From Nitrospira sp. (GTDB taxonomy: Bacteria > Nitrospirota > Nitrospiria > Nitrospirales > Nitrospiraceae): a stretch of 64,000 nt of DNA. This document shows positions 52,326-61,884 of this stretch, in pieces. The position numbers were made by a program, and so were the translations under genes. The notes under the pieces were generated by a model. The model was not told where the DNA came from. It searched no databases and saw only the letters and a list, made by a program, of their open reading frames with translations. Numbering within the stretch: position 1 is the stretch's first letter; the number at the start of each line of letters is the position of its first letter. The stretch covers positions 404,001 to 468,000 of the forward strand of contig JANDJI010000001.1 of assembly GCA_024331125.1 (NCBI GenBank). The letters are read 5' to 3'.

Positions 52326-53414
52326 TTAAAGCCCGCAGTACTCGTTCACTCGATTGGGCTCAAAACGCGGCGACTCAAGCACCTGTTGTATAAACTGAAA
52401 GAGGCTCCGTCTCACCTCCATCGACAGATCCGGATACCACACGGGACTCGCCACCACCAGGCCGCGAAAGGCGAAGAAGGGTGCCGCTGTTCCAGTCACA
52501 TCCTGATCATCGCCGGCATCCATATAGGTATCCCAGAACAGCCGAAACAACACCTCGAACGGTCCTTTGAGCTTGCCCCATCGGATCAGCGAACTCAGGA
52601 GATAATTGATCGTCATAGCCGTCACATCGTCAGCCGGCTCACCCCATTCGCCTCGCGACCGATCCAAAACGGAAAAATCCGTTCCGCTCCTGAACAGAAC
52701 GTTATAGGGATGAAAATCCCCGTGGACTTGGGACAACCGGTCAGCCTTGTCACGCAACCGCCAGCGCCAGCGGTTGCAGGCATCTTCGATCGTGCGCAGG
52801 AGGTCGCCCGTGATGAATCCGCACCGTTTGGGGTAACTGTCCGTGAGCCCCATGATACACTCGCCATGGCCGATCAACTCCCGGAGACGTCGCTTGTAGA
52901 GGTCTTCGTCTCGCCGTTTGATCTTGTGGATCTCTGAGAGGTACTGCGCCAGCACGATAGCTCTTCGCCGATCCAACGGCCGCAGGGTTCCGCCTTTCGC
53001 CAGTCGTTCAAGATCCAGATGGTAACTCGTTCCGTCCGCCCATTCGTTCAGTACGAAGAACTCGCGGGCCTCCGCAACGGAGAAGAGGCGTTGTTTCCGA
53101 TCAAATGCTCCGACATCGAGCGCCTTCACATGCCGAGGGAGTCGGCCATACGAATCGTAATCCCACAACATCGCTTGAGCGCGGTCGGCCATGTGCTCGT
53201 GACCGAACGGGCCGGACTTCATCGTTTCGAGCACGGCGGACTGCACGCGCCCCCCGAGGCGAAAGGTCAATTTAACCGGCGTGCCGTAGCCGTACCGCTT
53301 CTGGACTCCCTTGCCGCTGGCCTTGCCAATCACGTCATAGGCCAACAACTCGGCATCGGAGCCGAATCGACGTTGAAGGTACTGTTGCAACTGGACCTTG
53401 CTGAGCGCCGACAT
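52326..53414 (-). CDS. Aminoglycoside phosphotransferase-like kinase
   Basis: 362 residues. The phosphotransferase core is VHGDFHPYNVLF, where D is the catalytic base, and FSVLDRSRGEWGEPADDV, with the metal-binding aspartate. The N-terminal nucleotide-binding lobe (QKRYGYGTPVKLTFRLGG) lacks a recognisable glycine-rich loop. The natural substrate is not known; such proteins may act on sugars, choline or antibiotics. It precedes cysC on the same strand. Confidence 0.75.
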   Translation of the reverse strand: MSALSKVQLQQYLQRRFGSDAELLAYDVIGKASGKGVQKRYGYGTPVKLTFRLGGRVQSAVLETMKSGPFGHEHMADRAQAMLWDYDSYGRLPRHVKALDVGAFDRKQRLFSVAEAREFFVLNEWADGTSYHLDLERLAKGGTLRPLDRRRAIVLAQYLSEIHKIKRRDEDLYKRRLRELIGHGECIMGLTDSYPKRCGFITGDLLRTIEDACNRWRWRLRDKADRLSQVHGDFHPYNVLFRSGTDFSVLDRSRGEWGEPADDVTAMTINYLLSSLIRWGKLKGPFEVLFRLFWDTYMDAGDDQDVTGTAAPFFAFRGLVVASPVWYPDLSMEVRRSLFQFIQQVLESPRFEPNRVNEYCGL

Positions 53415-53863
53415 CGTTCACCCTCTCTCACCCTTTCGCAAGTGCCGTTCCGCCGGAAATCCCGGAACTTGGAAACCGATCACCGGCTATCTGCTCCATA
53501 CTCGATCTCCTGTTCCAACCTGCCAAACAAGCCGGCGCCGAGTATGGCACGTTCGCCTGTCCTCCACAGCCTCTTTTTTCATCTCGCAGCTTCCAATCTT
53601 TTCCAATCCTTCTTTTTCCAATCCTTCTTTGTCCTGCCTTGCGACCCCTTCCAACATTTGTCGCGTTCAGCTACATCCATCGAATAGTCACTGTGGTGAA
53701 AAGCGCCAGATTGACCGTTTCGCCGTCCCTTCAGGAACCGAACCTGTCAAGCACCTGAAACACTGCCCGTTACAAGATGAAGGAAACGTTGTGTCATCGG
53801 CACATCGTTTGCTGGTTGTTCCGGGTGGAGAAACGGACGTCTCACATTGATGAGGGAGGGACC
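53415..53863. other. Intergenic stretch upstream of the HPF-CSD gene
   Basis: 449 bases with no supported gene. Near 53590-53635 there are three loose copies of TTCCAATC with interspersed CTTCTTT, a low-complexity run. The short open frames in it lack family patterns. It must contain the promoter of the HPF-CSD gene on the right and probably that of the kinase-like gene on the left. Confidence 0.5.
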
Positions 53864-54421
53864 ATGCAATTGGAAATCGAAAGCCGCAATGTGGCGATGA
53901 CTCCTCGCTGGAAAGCCGAGATTGAAGCCCGCATGCAGGATTTGCAACAGGGACACGACGATCTGATTCACGGCCGGGTGACGTTGACCAAGAATCGACA
54001 CCACAAGAAACTGGCCAATGTGGCCGAGGCGCTCGTGGTGGTGTCCCTGCCCGGTCGTCATACCATTACCTCTCGCAAAGAGGAAAAGACGTTTGAAGAA
54101 GCGATCCGAAGCGCCTTCGCCGCCGTCGAGACGGAATTGAGAAAGTATCGGGAGAAACGGGCCCGCAAAGAGGTGCGGCTGCCGCCGCTTCCTCCCTACC
54201 ACGGCGTGATCTGCAAACTCTTTCCGAAAGAACGGTACGGCTTCATCCTGAAGGACGGAGGCGGAGAGGTCTATTTTCACGCCAATGCGCTGCGAGACCT
54301 CGCTTTTGACGAGGTAGAGGATGGCATGGAGGTCCTGTTCAATCTGGAAGAAGGTGACAAGGGGCCACAGGCCACGGTGGTCACGGCTCCGGACCCCGTT
54401 GCGTCCAAAGCACTTTCATGA
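53864..54421 (+). CDS. HPF/RaiA-type ribosome-binding protein fused to a cold-shock domain
   Basis: 185 residues from the ATG at 53864, preceded by GAGGGAGGG. The first ~105 residues form an HPF/RaiA fold (MQLEIESRNVAMTPRWKAEIE and VSLPGRHTITSRKEEKTFEEAI). The C-terminal part is a cold-shock-like RNA-binding domain (GVICKLFPKERYGFILKDGG and EVYFHANAL, with RNP-1-like KERYGFI). It may bind ribosomes and RNA during stress. It is 7 bases upstream of the LonB-type protease gene. Confidence 0.88.
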   Translation: MQLEIESRNVAMTPRWKAEIEARMQDLQQGHDDLIHGRVTLTKNRHHKKLANVAEALVVVSLPGRHTITSRKEEKTFEEAIRSAFAAVETELRKYREKRARKEVRLPPLPPYHGVICKLFPKERYGFILKDGGGEVYFHANALRDLAFDEVEDGMEVLFNLEEGDKGPQATVVTAPDPVASKALS

Positions 54422-54428
54422 CACCTTC

Positions 54429-56852
54429 ATGACAATGGATAAATACAAACTTCCCGTCTCGATGCTGGCCTCCCTCGTGGATCCGACTCAATTGGGCTTT
54501 GAGCACACGGGCGACCTGGAGCCGCTTGCCGACATCATCGGCCAAGACCGAGCGGTCGAGGCCCTGGAATTCGGCTTGAGCATGAAAAGCGCGGGGTTCA
54601 ATCTGTACGTCTCCGGCCCCGTCGGAACGGGAAAAGGCACGCTCGTTCGGCAGATGGCGAAACGGTTGGCGCAAGCGTCACCCGCTCCATCCGATTGGTG
54701 CTACGTCAACAATTTCCAGGACCCTTCCCGCCCCGTCTGTCTCGCGTTTCCGGCCGGTCAGGGGGCGTCGTTTAAGCGGGCCATGGGAGACTTCATCGAA
54801 GGGTTGCGGCGCGAGATTCCCACGGTCTTCGAGAGCAAGAAGTATCTTGACGCCAAGGCCAAGTTGCAGGAAGACGTCGACTCCAAAAAGAAAGCGCTCT
54901 TTCAGGAATTGACCGAGCTCAGCCGGAGCCGTGGATTCGGCTTTGAGGAAACGCCCGTCGGATTTGGGATCGTCCCTCTCAAGGCCGGCCGCCCCATGAC
55001 AGAGGCCGACCTCGAGTCATTAACCGAGGAAGAACGGCACGACCTCGACGAGCGCCGCAAAATCCTTGAGGGAGAGATCCGCGATTTTCACGTGCGCGTC
55101 CATGGTCTGGACAGAGAAGCCGAACACCAACTCCGCCACCTCGACCGTCAAGTGGTGGCGAACGTCTTGGAAGGCCGCTACGACACGCTGCGTCGAGCCT
55201 ACCAGGATCGGCCGGCGGTGTCCGCCTACCTGGAGCGGGTGCGGCACGACATCATTCACCATTACAAGGACTTCCTCGCCCACGAAAAGCCGCCCTTTCC
55301 AATCCCGGGGTTTGAATTCCGCCGGCCCGATCTGACGCGCTATCTCGTCAACGTGATCGTGGAGCATGACCCGCACGGCGGCGCGCCCGTGGTCGACGAA
55401 TCCCATCCGACCTACTCGAACCTCATCGGAAAAATCGAGCGGCGGGCGCAGATGGGCGTCATGTACACGGACTTCACCGAGATTCGGGCCGGCGCCGTCC
55501 TGTTCGCCAACGGCGGCTATTTGATCGTCAATGCACTGGACCTGCTTCGCCAACCCTTCTCATGGGACGCGTTGAAGCGGGTGATTAAAACGGGGGAAGT
55601 GAAAATCGAAGACCCCGGAGAATTTTACGGCTTCTCGGCGGTGGGATTAAAACCGGAGCCCATCCCCGTCAACGTGAAAGTCATCCTGGTCGGCCCGCCC
55701 GTTCTCTACTCGCTCTTGCAAACCTATGAGGAAGGCTTCGGCAAACTCTTCAAGGTCAAGGCGGACTTCGACACCGACGTCGCGCGCGACGATCGGGAAG
55801 ATCGGCTCTACGCCCGCTTCATCGCCAAACTGTGCCGAGAGGAAGGACTGCCTCATTTCGGCGCCGATGCGGTGGCCGAAGTGATCCGGCAGGGCATGCG
55901 GCTCGCCGAACGAAGGGATCGGCTGTCGCTTCGGTTCAGCTTGGTGAGCGATCTCGTCCGCGAAGCCGGCTATTGGGCCGGGAAAGAGGGGCGTTCGTTG
56001 GTCACGCGAGCGGACGTCGAGGCCGCAGTTGCTCATAAACGGTACCGCTCGAATCTGGTCGAACAGTGGATCCAGGACGAAATCAAGGAAGGCACCTTGA
56101 TGGTCGATCTGGACGGCGAGGTCGTGGGACAGGTCAACGGCCTATCCGTCCATCAGCTCGGGGATTATTCGTTCGGGCGTCCCACCCGCATTACGGCTCG
56201 AACCTACGTCGGCACCAAGGGCGTCATCGACATCCAGCGAGAAGCCGAACTGGCCGGGACGATCCACAGCAAGGGAGTACTGACCTTGGCTGGCTACCTG
56301 GCGGGGAAATTCGCCGGTTCTCATCCGTTCGCGATGACCGCCTCGTTGACCTTCGAGCAAACCTATTCCGAGGTGGAAGGAGACAGTGCTGCCGTAGCCG
56401 AATTGGTCGCGATCCTCTCCAGCCTGGCCGACCTGCCGGTTCGTCAGTGGCTGGCCGTCACCGGCTCCGTCAATCAGCTGGGAGAAGTGCAGCCCATCGG
56501 CGGGGTGAACGAGAAGATCGAGGGATTCTTCGAGTCCTGTTTGCGCAGAGGATTAACGGGCAAGCAGGGCGTGATCATCCCGGCCCGCAACACCAAGCAC
56601 CTGGCGCTTCGCCGCGACGTCGTGGAGGCCGCCGAAGCGGGCCGCTTCGCCGTTTACGCGGTCAATACGATCGATGAAGCGGTGGAGCTGCTCACCGGCA
56701 TCCCGGCCGGCGAACGGGGTCTCGACGGACTCTATCCGTCCGACACCGTCTTCGGTCGCGCCGCTCGGCGCCTCGAAGAAATGGCGAACGCCGTCGCCCG
56801 GTGGACGGAAGGGCAAGAAGAGAGCGGAGATTCTCTCATCACGGAGCCGTGA
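54429..56852 (+). CDS. LonB-type ATP-dependent protease
   Basis: 807 residues from ATG 54429. The AAA part has Walker A SGPVGTGKGTL near residue 60 and other AAA motifs in the middle. The proteolytic domain has a Ser-Lys dyad: serine in VEGDSAAVAEL and lysine in GGVNEKIEGFFES. The length and absence of a Lon N-terminal domain fit the archaeal-type LonB relatives in bacteria. It follows the HPF-CSD gene, with which it probably shares transcription. It degrades unknown proteins, plausibly during stress. Confidence 0.9.
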   Translation: MTMDKYKLPVSMLASLVDPTQLGFEHTGDLEPLADIIGQDRAVEALEFGLSMKSAGFNLYVSGPVGTGKGTLVRQMAKRLAQASPAPSDWCYVNNFQDPSRPVCLAFPAGQGASFKRAMGDFIEGLRREIPTVFESKKYLDAKAKLQEDVDSKKKALFQELTELSRSRGFGFEETPVGFGIVPLKAGRPMTEADLESLTEEERHDLDERRKILEGEIRDFHVRVHGLDREAEHQLRHLDRQVVANVLEGRYDTLRRAYQDRPAVSAYLERVRHDIIHHYKDFLAHEKPPFPIPGFEFRRPDLTRYLVNVIVEHDPHGGAPVVDESHPTYSNLIGKIERRAQMGVMYTDFTEIRAGAVLFANGGYLIVNALDLLRQPFSWDALKRVIKTGEVKIEDPGEFYGFSAVGLKPEPIPVNVKVILVGPPVLYSLLQTYEEGFGKLFKVKADFDTDVARDDREDRLYARFIAKLCREEGLPHFGADAVAEVIRQGMRLAERRDRLSLRFSLVSDLVREAGYWAGKEGRSLVTRADVEAAVAHKRYRSNLVEQWIQDEIKEGTLMVDLDGEVVGQVNGLSVHQLGDYSFGRPTRITARTYVGTKGVIDIQREAELAGTIHSKGVLTLAGYLAGKFAGSHPFAMTASLTFEQTYSEVEGDSAAVAELVAILSSLADLPVRQWLAVTGSVNQLGEVQPIGGVNEKIEGFFESCLRRGLTGKQGVIIPARNTKHLALRRDVVEAAEAGRFAVYAVNTIDEAVELLTGIPAGERGLDGLYPSDTVFGRAARRLEEMANAVARWTEGQEESGDSLITEP

Positions 56853-57077
56853 CCGATCGAACCCCATCATGAGGCCGTTGTCACTCCGCCAGGGTCTCGA
56901 CAGCCCCCTCATCCCGTGAACGGAGATCAGCGTATGCAACAGGTCAATCTCGGCGCCGCCCCTCTTCGCTCACGAATCCCCGAACACCTCCCGGCGGTTG
57001 AGCGGACGAGAAAGCGTCCAGTATTATGGTGACGAAACCGCGATGGAACGCGGCCCACCTTGCGCATCACGCGCAAG

Positions 57078-58385
57078 ATGAATCAAGAAAAGATGGTCCG
57101 GAACGTGACAAGGTCCACAAAAAAATGGATATGGAGAAGTCTCATCGGGCTCGCCGTCTTCGGCGGCCTCACCTATCTCTATTACACCGAAGTGAAACCG
57201 GTCGTGATTTTCGGGCTCCGGTCTGACTATGCCCACGCCATTCCTTATCAGGAAGCTCCCCAAGGCTTGACCGGTTTGAAGGCCGAATCGTGCGGGGTCT
57301 GCCATCCCGACATCTACAATGAATGGAAAACCAGCATCCATGCCCAGGCCTATGACGATCCGTTCTTCCAAGCCTATTGGACCAAGGACAAACGGATTTG
57401 GGTCTGTTTGAACTGCCACACCCCGCTCGAAAATCAACAACCGACCTTGATCAAGGCCATCCCGCGCGACCGGGTGGAACGGGCCGTGCAGGAACCGAAC
57501 CCGCGCTACGATCCCGACTATCAACGAGAAGGAGTGACCTGCGCGGCCTGCCATGTCCGTGACGGGGTCATCCTAGGGCCTTACGAAGACGCCAAGGCCC
57601 CTCATCCGACGAAGTACGATCCCATGTTCCGCACCACGCAGCTCTGCCAACGTTGCCATAGTGTTGTGGGAGGACCGGCGCAATTTTACAATGGCGGGCC
57701 TTGCGGCACCTATACCGAGTTCGAGGACGGGTATTGGAGCAAGGAGCGAGGCTACATCTGCCAGAACTGCCACATGCCGGAAATCGAGCGACCGGTCGCC
57801 GTGGGAGGCCCCGTGCGAATGGGACGGCGTCACCTCTGGCGCGGGGGGCACGACCCAGAGATGCTCAAACGGGCAATCGACGTGAAGCTCGCAGCGGAAC
57901 CGGCCGAACCCAAACCGGGTGACCGAGTCCGTGTGACCTTGACCCTCACCAATGCCGGGGCCGGACACAAACTGCCGACCGGCGATCCCGATCGTCACTT
58001 TACGGTCGAGTTCGCGGTGCGCGATCAGGATGGGAGGGTCTTGAAAGATCAGTCCGACACGATGGGACGATGGATTCTCTGGCAGCCGGCCATCGTCGAA
58101 CTCTACGACAATCGGCTCATGCCCTTGGCCAGCCGTGCGTACACGTTCGACTATCGATTGCCCCGGGAGGGCGAGAACCAGACCCTATCCATCACGGTGC
58201 GTTACCACATTTTGACGGAGCGGCAATATCAAATGTTGATCGACAAATACGGCCTCACAGCGCCGGCCCCCTATCACTTCACCCTGTACGAGCGCGAGGT
58301 CCCTCTGACCGGCAATCTCACGGCCTCCCTGGCTGGCTTGACTCGGACAACTCACCTGGCTTGCCCGGGGCCTAAACAAGGTTGA
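57078..58385 (+). CDS. Membrane-anchored five-heme cytochrome c (c554-like)
   Basis: 435 residues from ATG 57078; the ATG at 57093 is also possible. One membrane helix lies at about 19-36. Five CxxCH heme sites follow: CGVCH 72-76, CLNCH 110-114, CAACH 155-159, CQRCH 190-194, CQNCH 228-232. The C-terminal half (residues ~270-435) has no heme and looks like a beta-rich domain (RVRVTLTLTNAGAGHKLPTG). The early part resembles cytochrome c554-like proteins. It should face the periplasm. Its redox partner is not encoded nearby. Confidence 0.88.
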   Translation: MNQEKMVRNVTRSTKKWIWRSLIGLAVFGGLTYLYYTEVKPVVIFGLRSDYAHAIPYQEAPQGLTGLKAESCGVCHPDIYNEWKTSIHAQAYDDPFFQAYWTKDKRIWVCLNCHTPLENQQPTLIKAIPRDRVERAVQEPNPRYDPDYQREGVTCAACHVRDGVILGPYEDAKAPHPTKYDPMFRTTQLCQRCHSVVGGPAQFYNGGPCGTYTEFEDGYWSKERGYICQNCHMPEIERPVAVGGPVRMGRRHLWRGGHDPEMLKRAIDVKLAAEPAEPKPGDRVRVTLTLTNAGAGHKLPTGDPDRHFTVEFAVRDQDGRVLKDQSDTMGRWILWQPAIVELYDNRLMPLASRAYTFDYRLPREGENQTLSITVRYHILTERQYQMLIDKYGLTAPAPYHFTLYEREVPLTGNLTASLAGLTRTTHLACPGPKQG

Positions 58386-58435
58386 CACGATCACAATCTT
58401 GGTATCGACGCTCGGCCGCTCCTCTCGCCGCCCCC

Positions 58436-59452
58436 TCATGCCATGGTCAGCACCACGCGAAACCTGGCCTTTCCGCTCAGCATCCGATCATAGGCCGCCG
58501 GAGCCTGTTCCAGCGGAAACGACTCGACGATCGGACGGATGCCGGTCAACGCGCAAAAATTAAGCGCATCCTCCGAATCACGGGCGCTGCCCGACGGCCA
58601 TCCTTGAATCGTCCGACGAGCGCTGATCAGTTGGATCGGGGTCATAGTCATGGGATCGGCCGATGCACCGAGGACGATCAACTTGCCGCCGACCCCCAAG
58701 CCGTCGATCATCTCCGACATCGCTTTGCCGCTTGGAGCCGTCGCCAGAATCACGGCGGCGCCGCCAAGACTCGCCAGCTCCTTGGCCGGATCGGTCGTTT
58801 CGGCATCCACGTAGCGCTCGGCCCCCAGCTTCAAAGCGAGTTCGGCCTTGTCCGCCCCTCGTCCGATGGCCACCGTGTGAAAGCCCATCTTGCCGGCAAA
58901 CTGCACGCCAAGATGCCCCAAGCCTCCCACTCCCTGGACGGCGACCAGATCGCCCGCCTTGGCTCCGCTGTGACGCAAACTGTTGAACGTGGTGATCCCG
59001 GCGCAGAGAATCGGCGCGGCTTCGGTGGGAGTGAGCGCGTCCGGGATTGCGGCCAACGCCTCGGTGCGCGCGATCAAATACTCGGCATACCCTCCGTCTT
59101 CATGGAAGCCGGTCACGATGAAGTTCTTGCAGCCGAGAAAATCCCCTCGACGGCAAGGTGTGCAGTGGCCGCAATGTCCCCCGTGCCACCCGACGCCGAC
59201 ACGTTGGCCCTTTTCCCAGGCCACCACGCCGGCGCCCACTGCATCGATCACGCCCGCCACCTCATGGCCCGTGACACGCGGATAGTCCAATCCCGGCCAA
59301 TAGCCTTCTTTGACGAACAGGTCGCTATGGCAAACCCCGCAGGCTTGCACTTTGACGCGGACGGTGTTGGGCCTGGGTTCCGGCACCGGACGCCGCACGA
59401 TTTTGAACGGACTTCCAGGCTCGGTGATTTGCACGGCCGTCATTTGTGTCAT
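58436..59452 (-). CDS. Zinc-dependent alcohol dehydrogenase (AdhP-like)
   Basis: 338 residues from ATG 59452, after an AAGGAGG ribosome-binding site; the longer open frame from 59725 is rejected. The zinc ligands are in CGVCHSDLFVKEGYWPG and GHEVAGV; the structural zinc cysteines are in CGHCTPCRRGDFLGC. The Rossmann glycines are in VQGVGGLGHLGVQFA. It is of the AdhP/AdhA type. Substrate not readable. A related enzyme of the YahK type is at 8402. Confidence 0.92.
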   Translation of the reverse strand: MTQMTAVQITEPGSPFKIVRRPVPEPRPNTVRVKVQACGVCHSDLFVKEGYWPGLDYPRVTGHEVAGVIDAVGAGVVAWEKGQRVGVGWHGGHCGHCTPCRRGDFLGCKNFIVTGFHEDGGYAEYLIARTEALAAIPDALTPTEAAPILCAGITTFNSLRHSGAKAGDLVAVQGVGGLGHLGVQFAGKMGFHTVAIGRGADKAELALKLGAERYVDAETTDPAKELASLGGAAVILATAPSGKAMSEMIDGLGVGGKLIVLGASADPMTMTPIQLISARRTIQGWPSGSARDSEDALNFCALTGIRPIVESFPLEQAPAAYDRMLSGKARFRVVLTMA

Positions 59453-59752
59453 CGGCGCCTCCTTGTCTACGTCTACCGACCGGTCTGTTGCTGGAAGCTT
59501 CGCCGTCGCTCCGCGGCAGCGATCATCTTCTCCGACGCATCCATCCCCCTCCCTTACTTGTCGCGCCCCGCGCCTCATGATCGCATGATCATAAGCGACA
59601 CGGATTTCCTCCCGCCCGGTACGTTGAGACTCTTTGGATCGGCGCCTGAATCCGCGATTCAGAAGCGGCAGACTGACACACGTCGAAAATGCGATGCCGA
59701 TGGGGAAAATGGAACCGGCCGACAAGAACCCCTTCCGGTCTTGTTTCGCCCC

Positions 59753-60184
59753 TCAGTGGCGCAAGGATTGATCGCGCTCGCAGGTGAGCTCCGCCAACAT
59801 CCGTTGCCCCTCCGTGGCGTCAGAGGGAATGCGCGCCAGGCAGGCTTCCAGCGAATCACCAACTGTTCCCGCCGAGGCCCGGTCGCCGCTTTTGGCAACG
59901 GCCGTCCCGACGATGCCCTGCCGGAGTTCTTCACTTTCCCGGCAGTTCTGTTCCGCGACCAGCCGAACCCCTTCGCTGGAATCGGCCGGAATTCGAGCCA
60001 AACACCCTTCCAGCGTGTCCGGCAGCGCCTGAATCCTCACCTCTGGGACCGACTCGCTCTCCGAAGCAGACGGACTCCCGGATATCTGCTGCATCGCGGA
60101 CCGTTCGAGCACACAGCCGGCCCCTGTTCCAACCAGACACGCAAGGCCGATGAGTCCGATCCTTCTCAGCATCCTGTTCTTCAT
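59753..60184 (-). CDS. Hypothetical lipoprotein with an internal repeat
   Basis: 143 residues from ATG 60184. The lipobox LVGTGAGC follows a short hydrophobic leader, so the cysteine near residue 24 should be lipidated. The mature part has two copies of a ~25-residue unit, LEGCLARIPADSSEGVRLVA and LEACLARIPSDATEGQRMLA, each with a second cysteine downstream (QNC, LTC), suggesting two disulfide-bonded modules. Function unknown. An AAAGGAA ribosome-binding site precedes it. Confidence 0.78.
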   Translation of the reverse strand: MKNRMLRRIGLIGLACLVGTGAGCVLERSAMQQISGSPSASESESVPEVRIQALPDTLEGCLARIPADSSEGVRLVAEQNCRESEELRQGIVGTAVAKSGDRASAGTVGDSLEACLARIPSDATEGQRMLAELTCERDQSLRH

Positions 60185-60343
60185 ATGGAGATATTCCTTT
60201 CCTCCTGCTTTCGGAGCGCAACAATGAGCGAGCGTCTTGATCGCGCCCCTATATAGCGAAGTCTCCGTCAGGGTGCAAGGGACATTATCATCAAGAAGAG
60301 ACTTCATGGACCCGGAGAGCTGGATTCTCCGGATTCCACGGAG

Positions 60344-61837
60344 ATGGTGTATAGTTATGAAGCACCTCTGGACGAAGCAGAGCATTTCACGGAGAACAGA
60401 ACAAACGTGGCGCGTTTACACCTCGGAAATCCCCTCCGTTCCCTGGTTCCCGGCGAACTCGACCCGGACGGGATCTCTATCGACGAACTGACCGTTTCAA
60501 CCAAACTGCAATCCTGGGAGGATGCACAGCTTCCGGTCAAATGGAGGTTTTCCGCCCGCCTGCCGTTTTTTTTGGTTCTCTTGTTCATTCTTACCGTCAT
60601 ATTCGTTCCTTGGACACAGACGGTGACCGTCACCGGCCAAATCTCGGCCTATACCCCCTACGAACGCCCTCAGGAAATCGAGGCCCAGATCACCGGACGA
60701 CTCAAAAAATGGCACGTGTTCGAAGGGGACCAGGTCAAGCAGGGCGACCTGATTCTTGAGTTGGACGACACCGACCCCAACTTCATGTCGCCGGACCTCT
60801 TGACGTTTCTGGAGCAGCGGAAACAGGCGCTGGAAAAGACGAAAATGGCGGCCTTGGCGCGGGTCGCTCAACTCGACAAACGGATCGGAGAGATGCGGAA
60901 CCTGCTGAACGCCGCCGTCCCCTCTGCTGAAGCGCGGGTGACTGAAGCGGAAAGCAAGGTGCGGGAGGCACGACAGAGGGTCGAAGCCGCCAAGATCGCC
61001 GCCATGACGGCGAACTTGAACTTGGAGCGGCACAAGCAACTGGCGAAGAGAGGATTGGTATCCGAGCGGGAGGTGGAACTGGCCATCCAGACCGATATCG
61101 CCAGTCGAGCCGACCTGGAAGGGGCTCAGGCGAACCTTCAGGCCGCAGAGCAGGCCATGAAATCGCTCGGCTTCGGCCGCGACCAAGTCAGCGCCGAAAT
61201 GTTGCAGCGGCTGCTCGACGCGGAAGCGGCTCGCGACGCGTCGGTGCTGGAAGCGGCCAGGGTGGAGGACCAGCTTGCCGACGTCCTCTTGCGGCTTTCG
61301 AACGCCGAGCAGCGTCGCTACGCCGGCAAAATCACGGCGCCGGCCGACGGGACCGTCGTCAAGATGGCCAAGGTCGGCGTGGGAGAAACCGTCCGGCAGG
61401 GCGACACCCTGATCCTCATTGCTCCCACCAGTTTTGACAGGGCCGTCGAGATGACCGCGGACGGGTTGGACGCGCCGCTGTTGAACGTGGGCCGCAAGGT
61501 CAAGCTCCTCTTTTATGGAATCCCCGCCATTCCCCTGCCGGCCTGGCCTGAATTGATGGCCGGCACCTACGACGGCGTGATCAAGGTGGTCGATCAACTC
61601 GACGACGGCAGGGGCAACTATCGATTTTGGGTCGTTCCCGATCCCGACGATCGTCCCTGGCCCGACCAATCGCATGTCCGGCAGGGAACGAAGGTGATGG
61701 GCTGGGTGATCTTGAACCGCGTTCCCCTGTGGTATGAACTCTGGCGCCGGTTTAATCTCTTCCCGCCCGATTACGAGGAGCGATCGCACACATTGCTCGA
61801 CACATTGTTGCCCAAGGCATGGAAAGTCGCGAAATAA
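60344..61837 (+). CDS. HlyD-family membrane fusion protein
   Basis: 497 residues. A short cytoplasmic N-terminus (1-72) is followed by one membrane helix (~73-90), a lipoyl-like half-motif (GRLKKWHVFEGDQVKQGDLI), a long coiled-coil hairpin (about 140-300), and the second half (APADGTVVKMAKVGVGETVRQG). This is the HlyD/MFP plan that links an inner-membrane exporter to TolC. It converges with the ABC gene, 48 bases apart. The tail is longer than usual. Confidence 0.9.
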   Translation: MVYSYEAPLDEAEHFTENRTNVARLHLGNPLRSLVPGELDPDGISIDELTVSTKLQSWEDAQLPVKWRFSARLPFFLVLLFILTVIFVPWTQTVTVTGQISAYTPYERPQEIEAQITGRLKKWHVFEGDQVKQGDLILELDDTDPNFMSPDLLTFLEQRKQALEKTKMAALARVAQLDKRIGEMRNLLNAAVPSAEARVTEAESKVREARQRVEAAKIAAMTANLNLERHKQLAKRGLVSEREVELAIQTDIASRADLEGAQANLQAAEQAMKSLGFGRDQVSAEMLQRLLDAEAARDASVLEAARVEDQLADVLLRLSNAEQRRYAGKITAPADGTVVKMAKVGVGETVRQGDTLILIAPTSFDRAVEMTADGLDAPLLNVGRKVKLLFYGIPAIPLPAWPELMAGTYDGVIKVVDQLDDGRGNYRFWVVPDPDDRPWPDQSHVRQGTKVMGWVILNRVPLWYELWRRFNLFPPDYEERSHTLLDTLLPKAWKVAK

Positions 61838-61884
61838 CGTTTCCCCGCTTTGGAACCGCCCGTGTCGTCCCCGCCACCCTCCCT

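Noticed and set aside
53580..53640. CRISPR-like repeat array
   Set aside because: Units are short, irregular and without unique spacers; low-complexity only.
59453..59725. Longer N-terminus for the alcohol dehydrogenase
   Set aside because: The ATG at 59452 follows AAGGAGG and gives the family's usual terminus.
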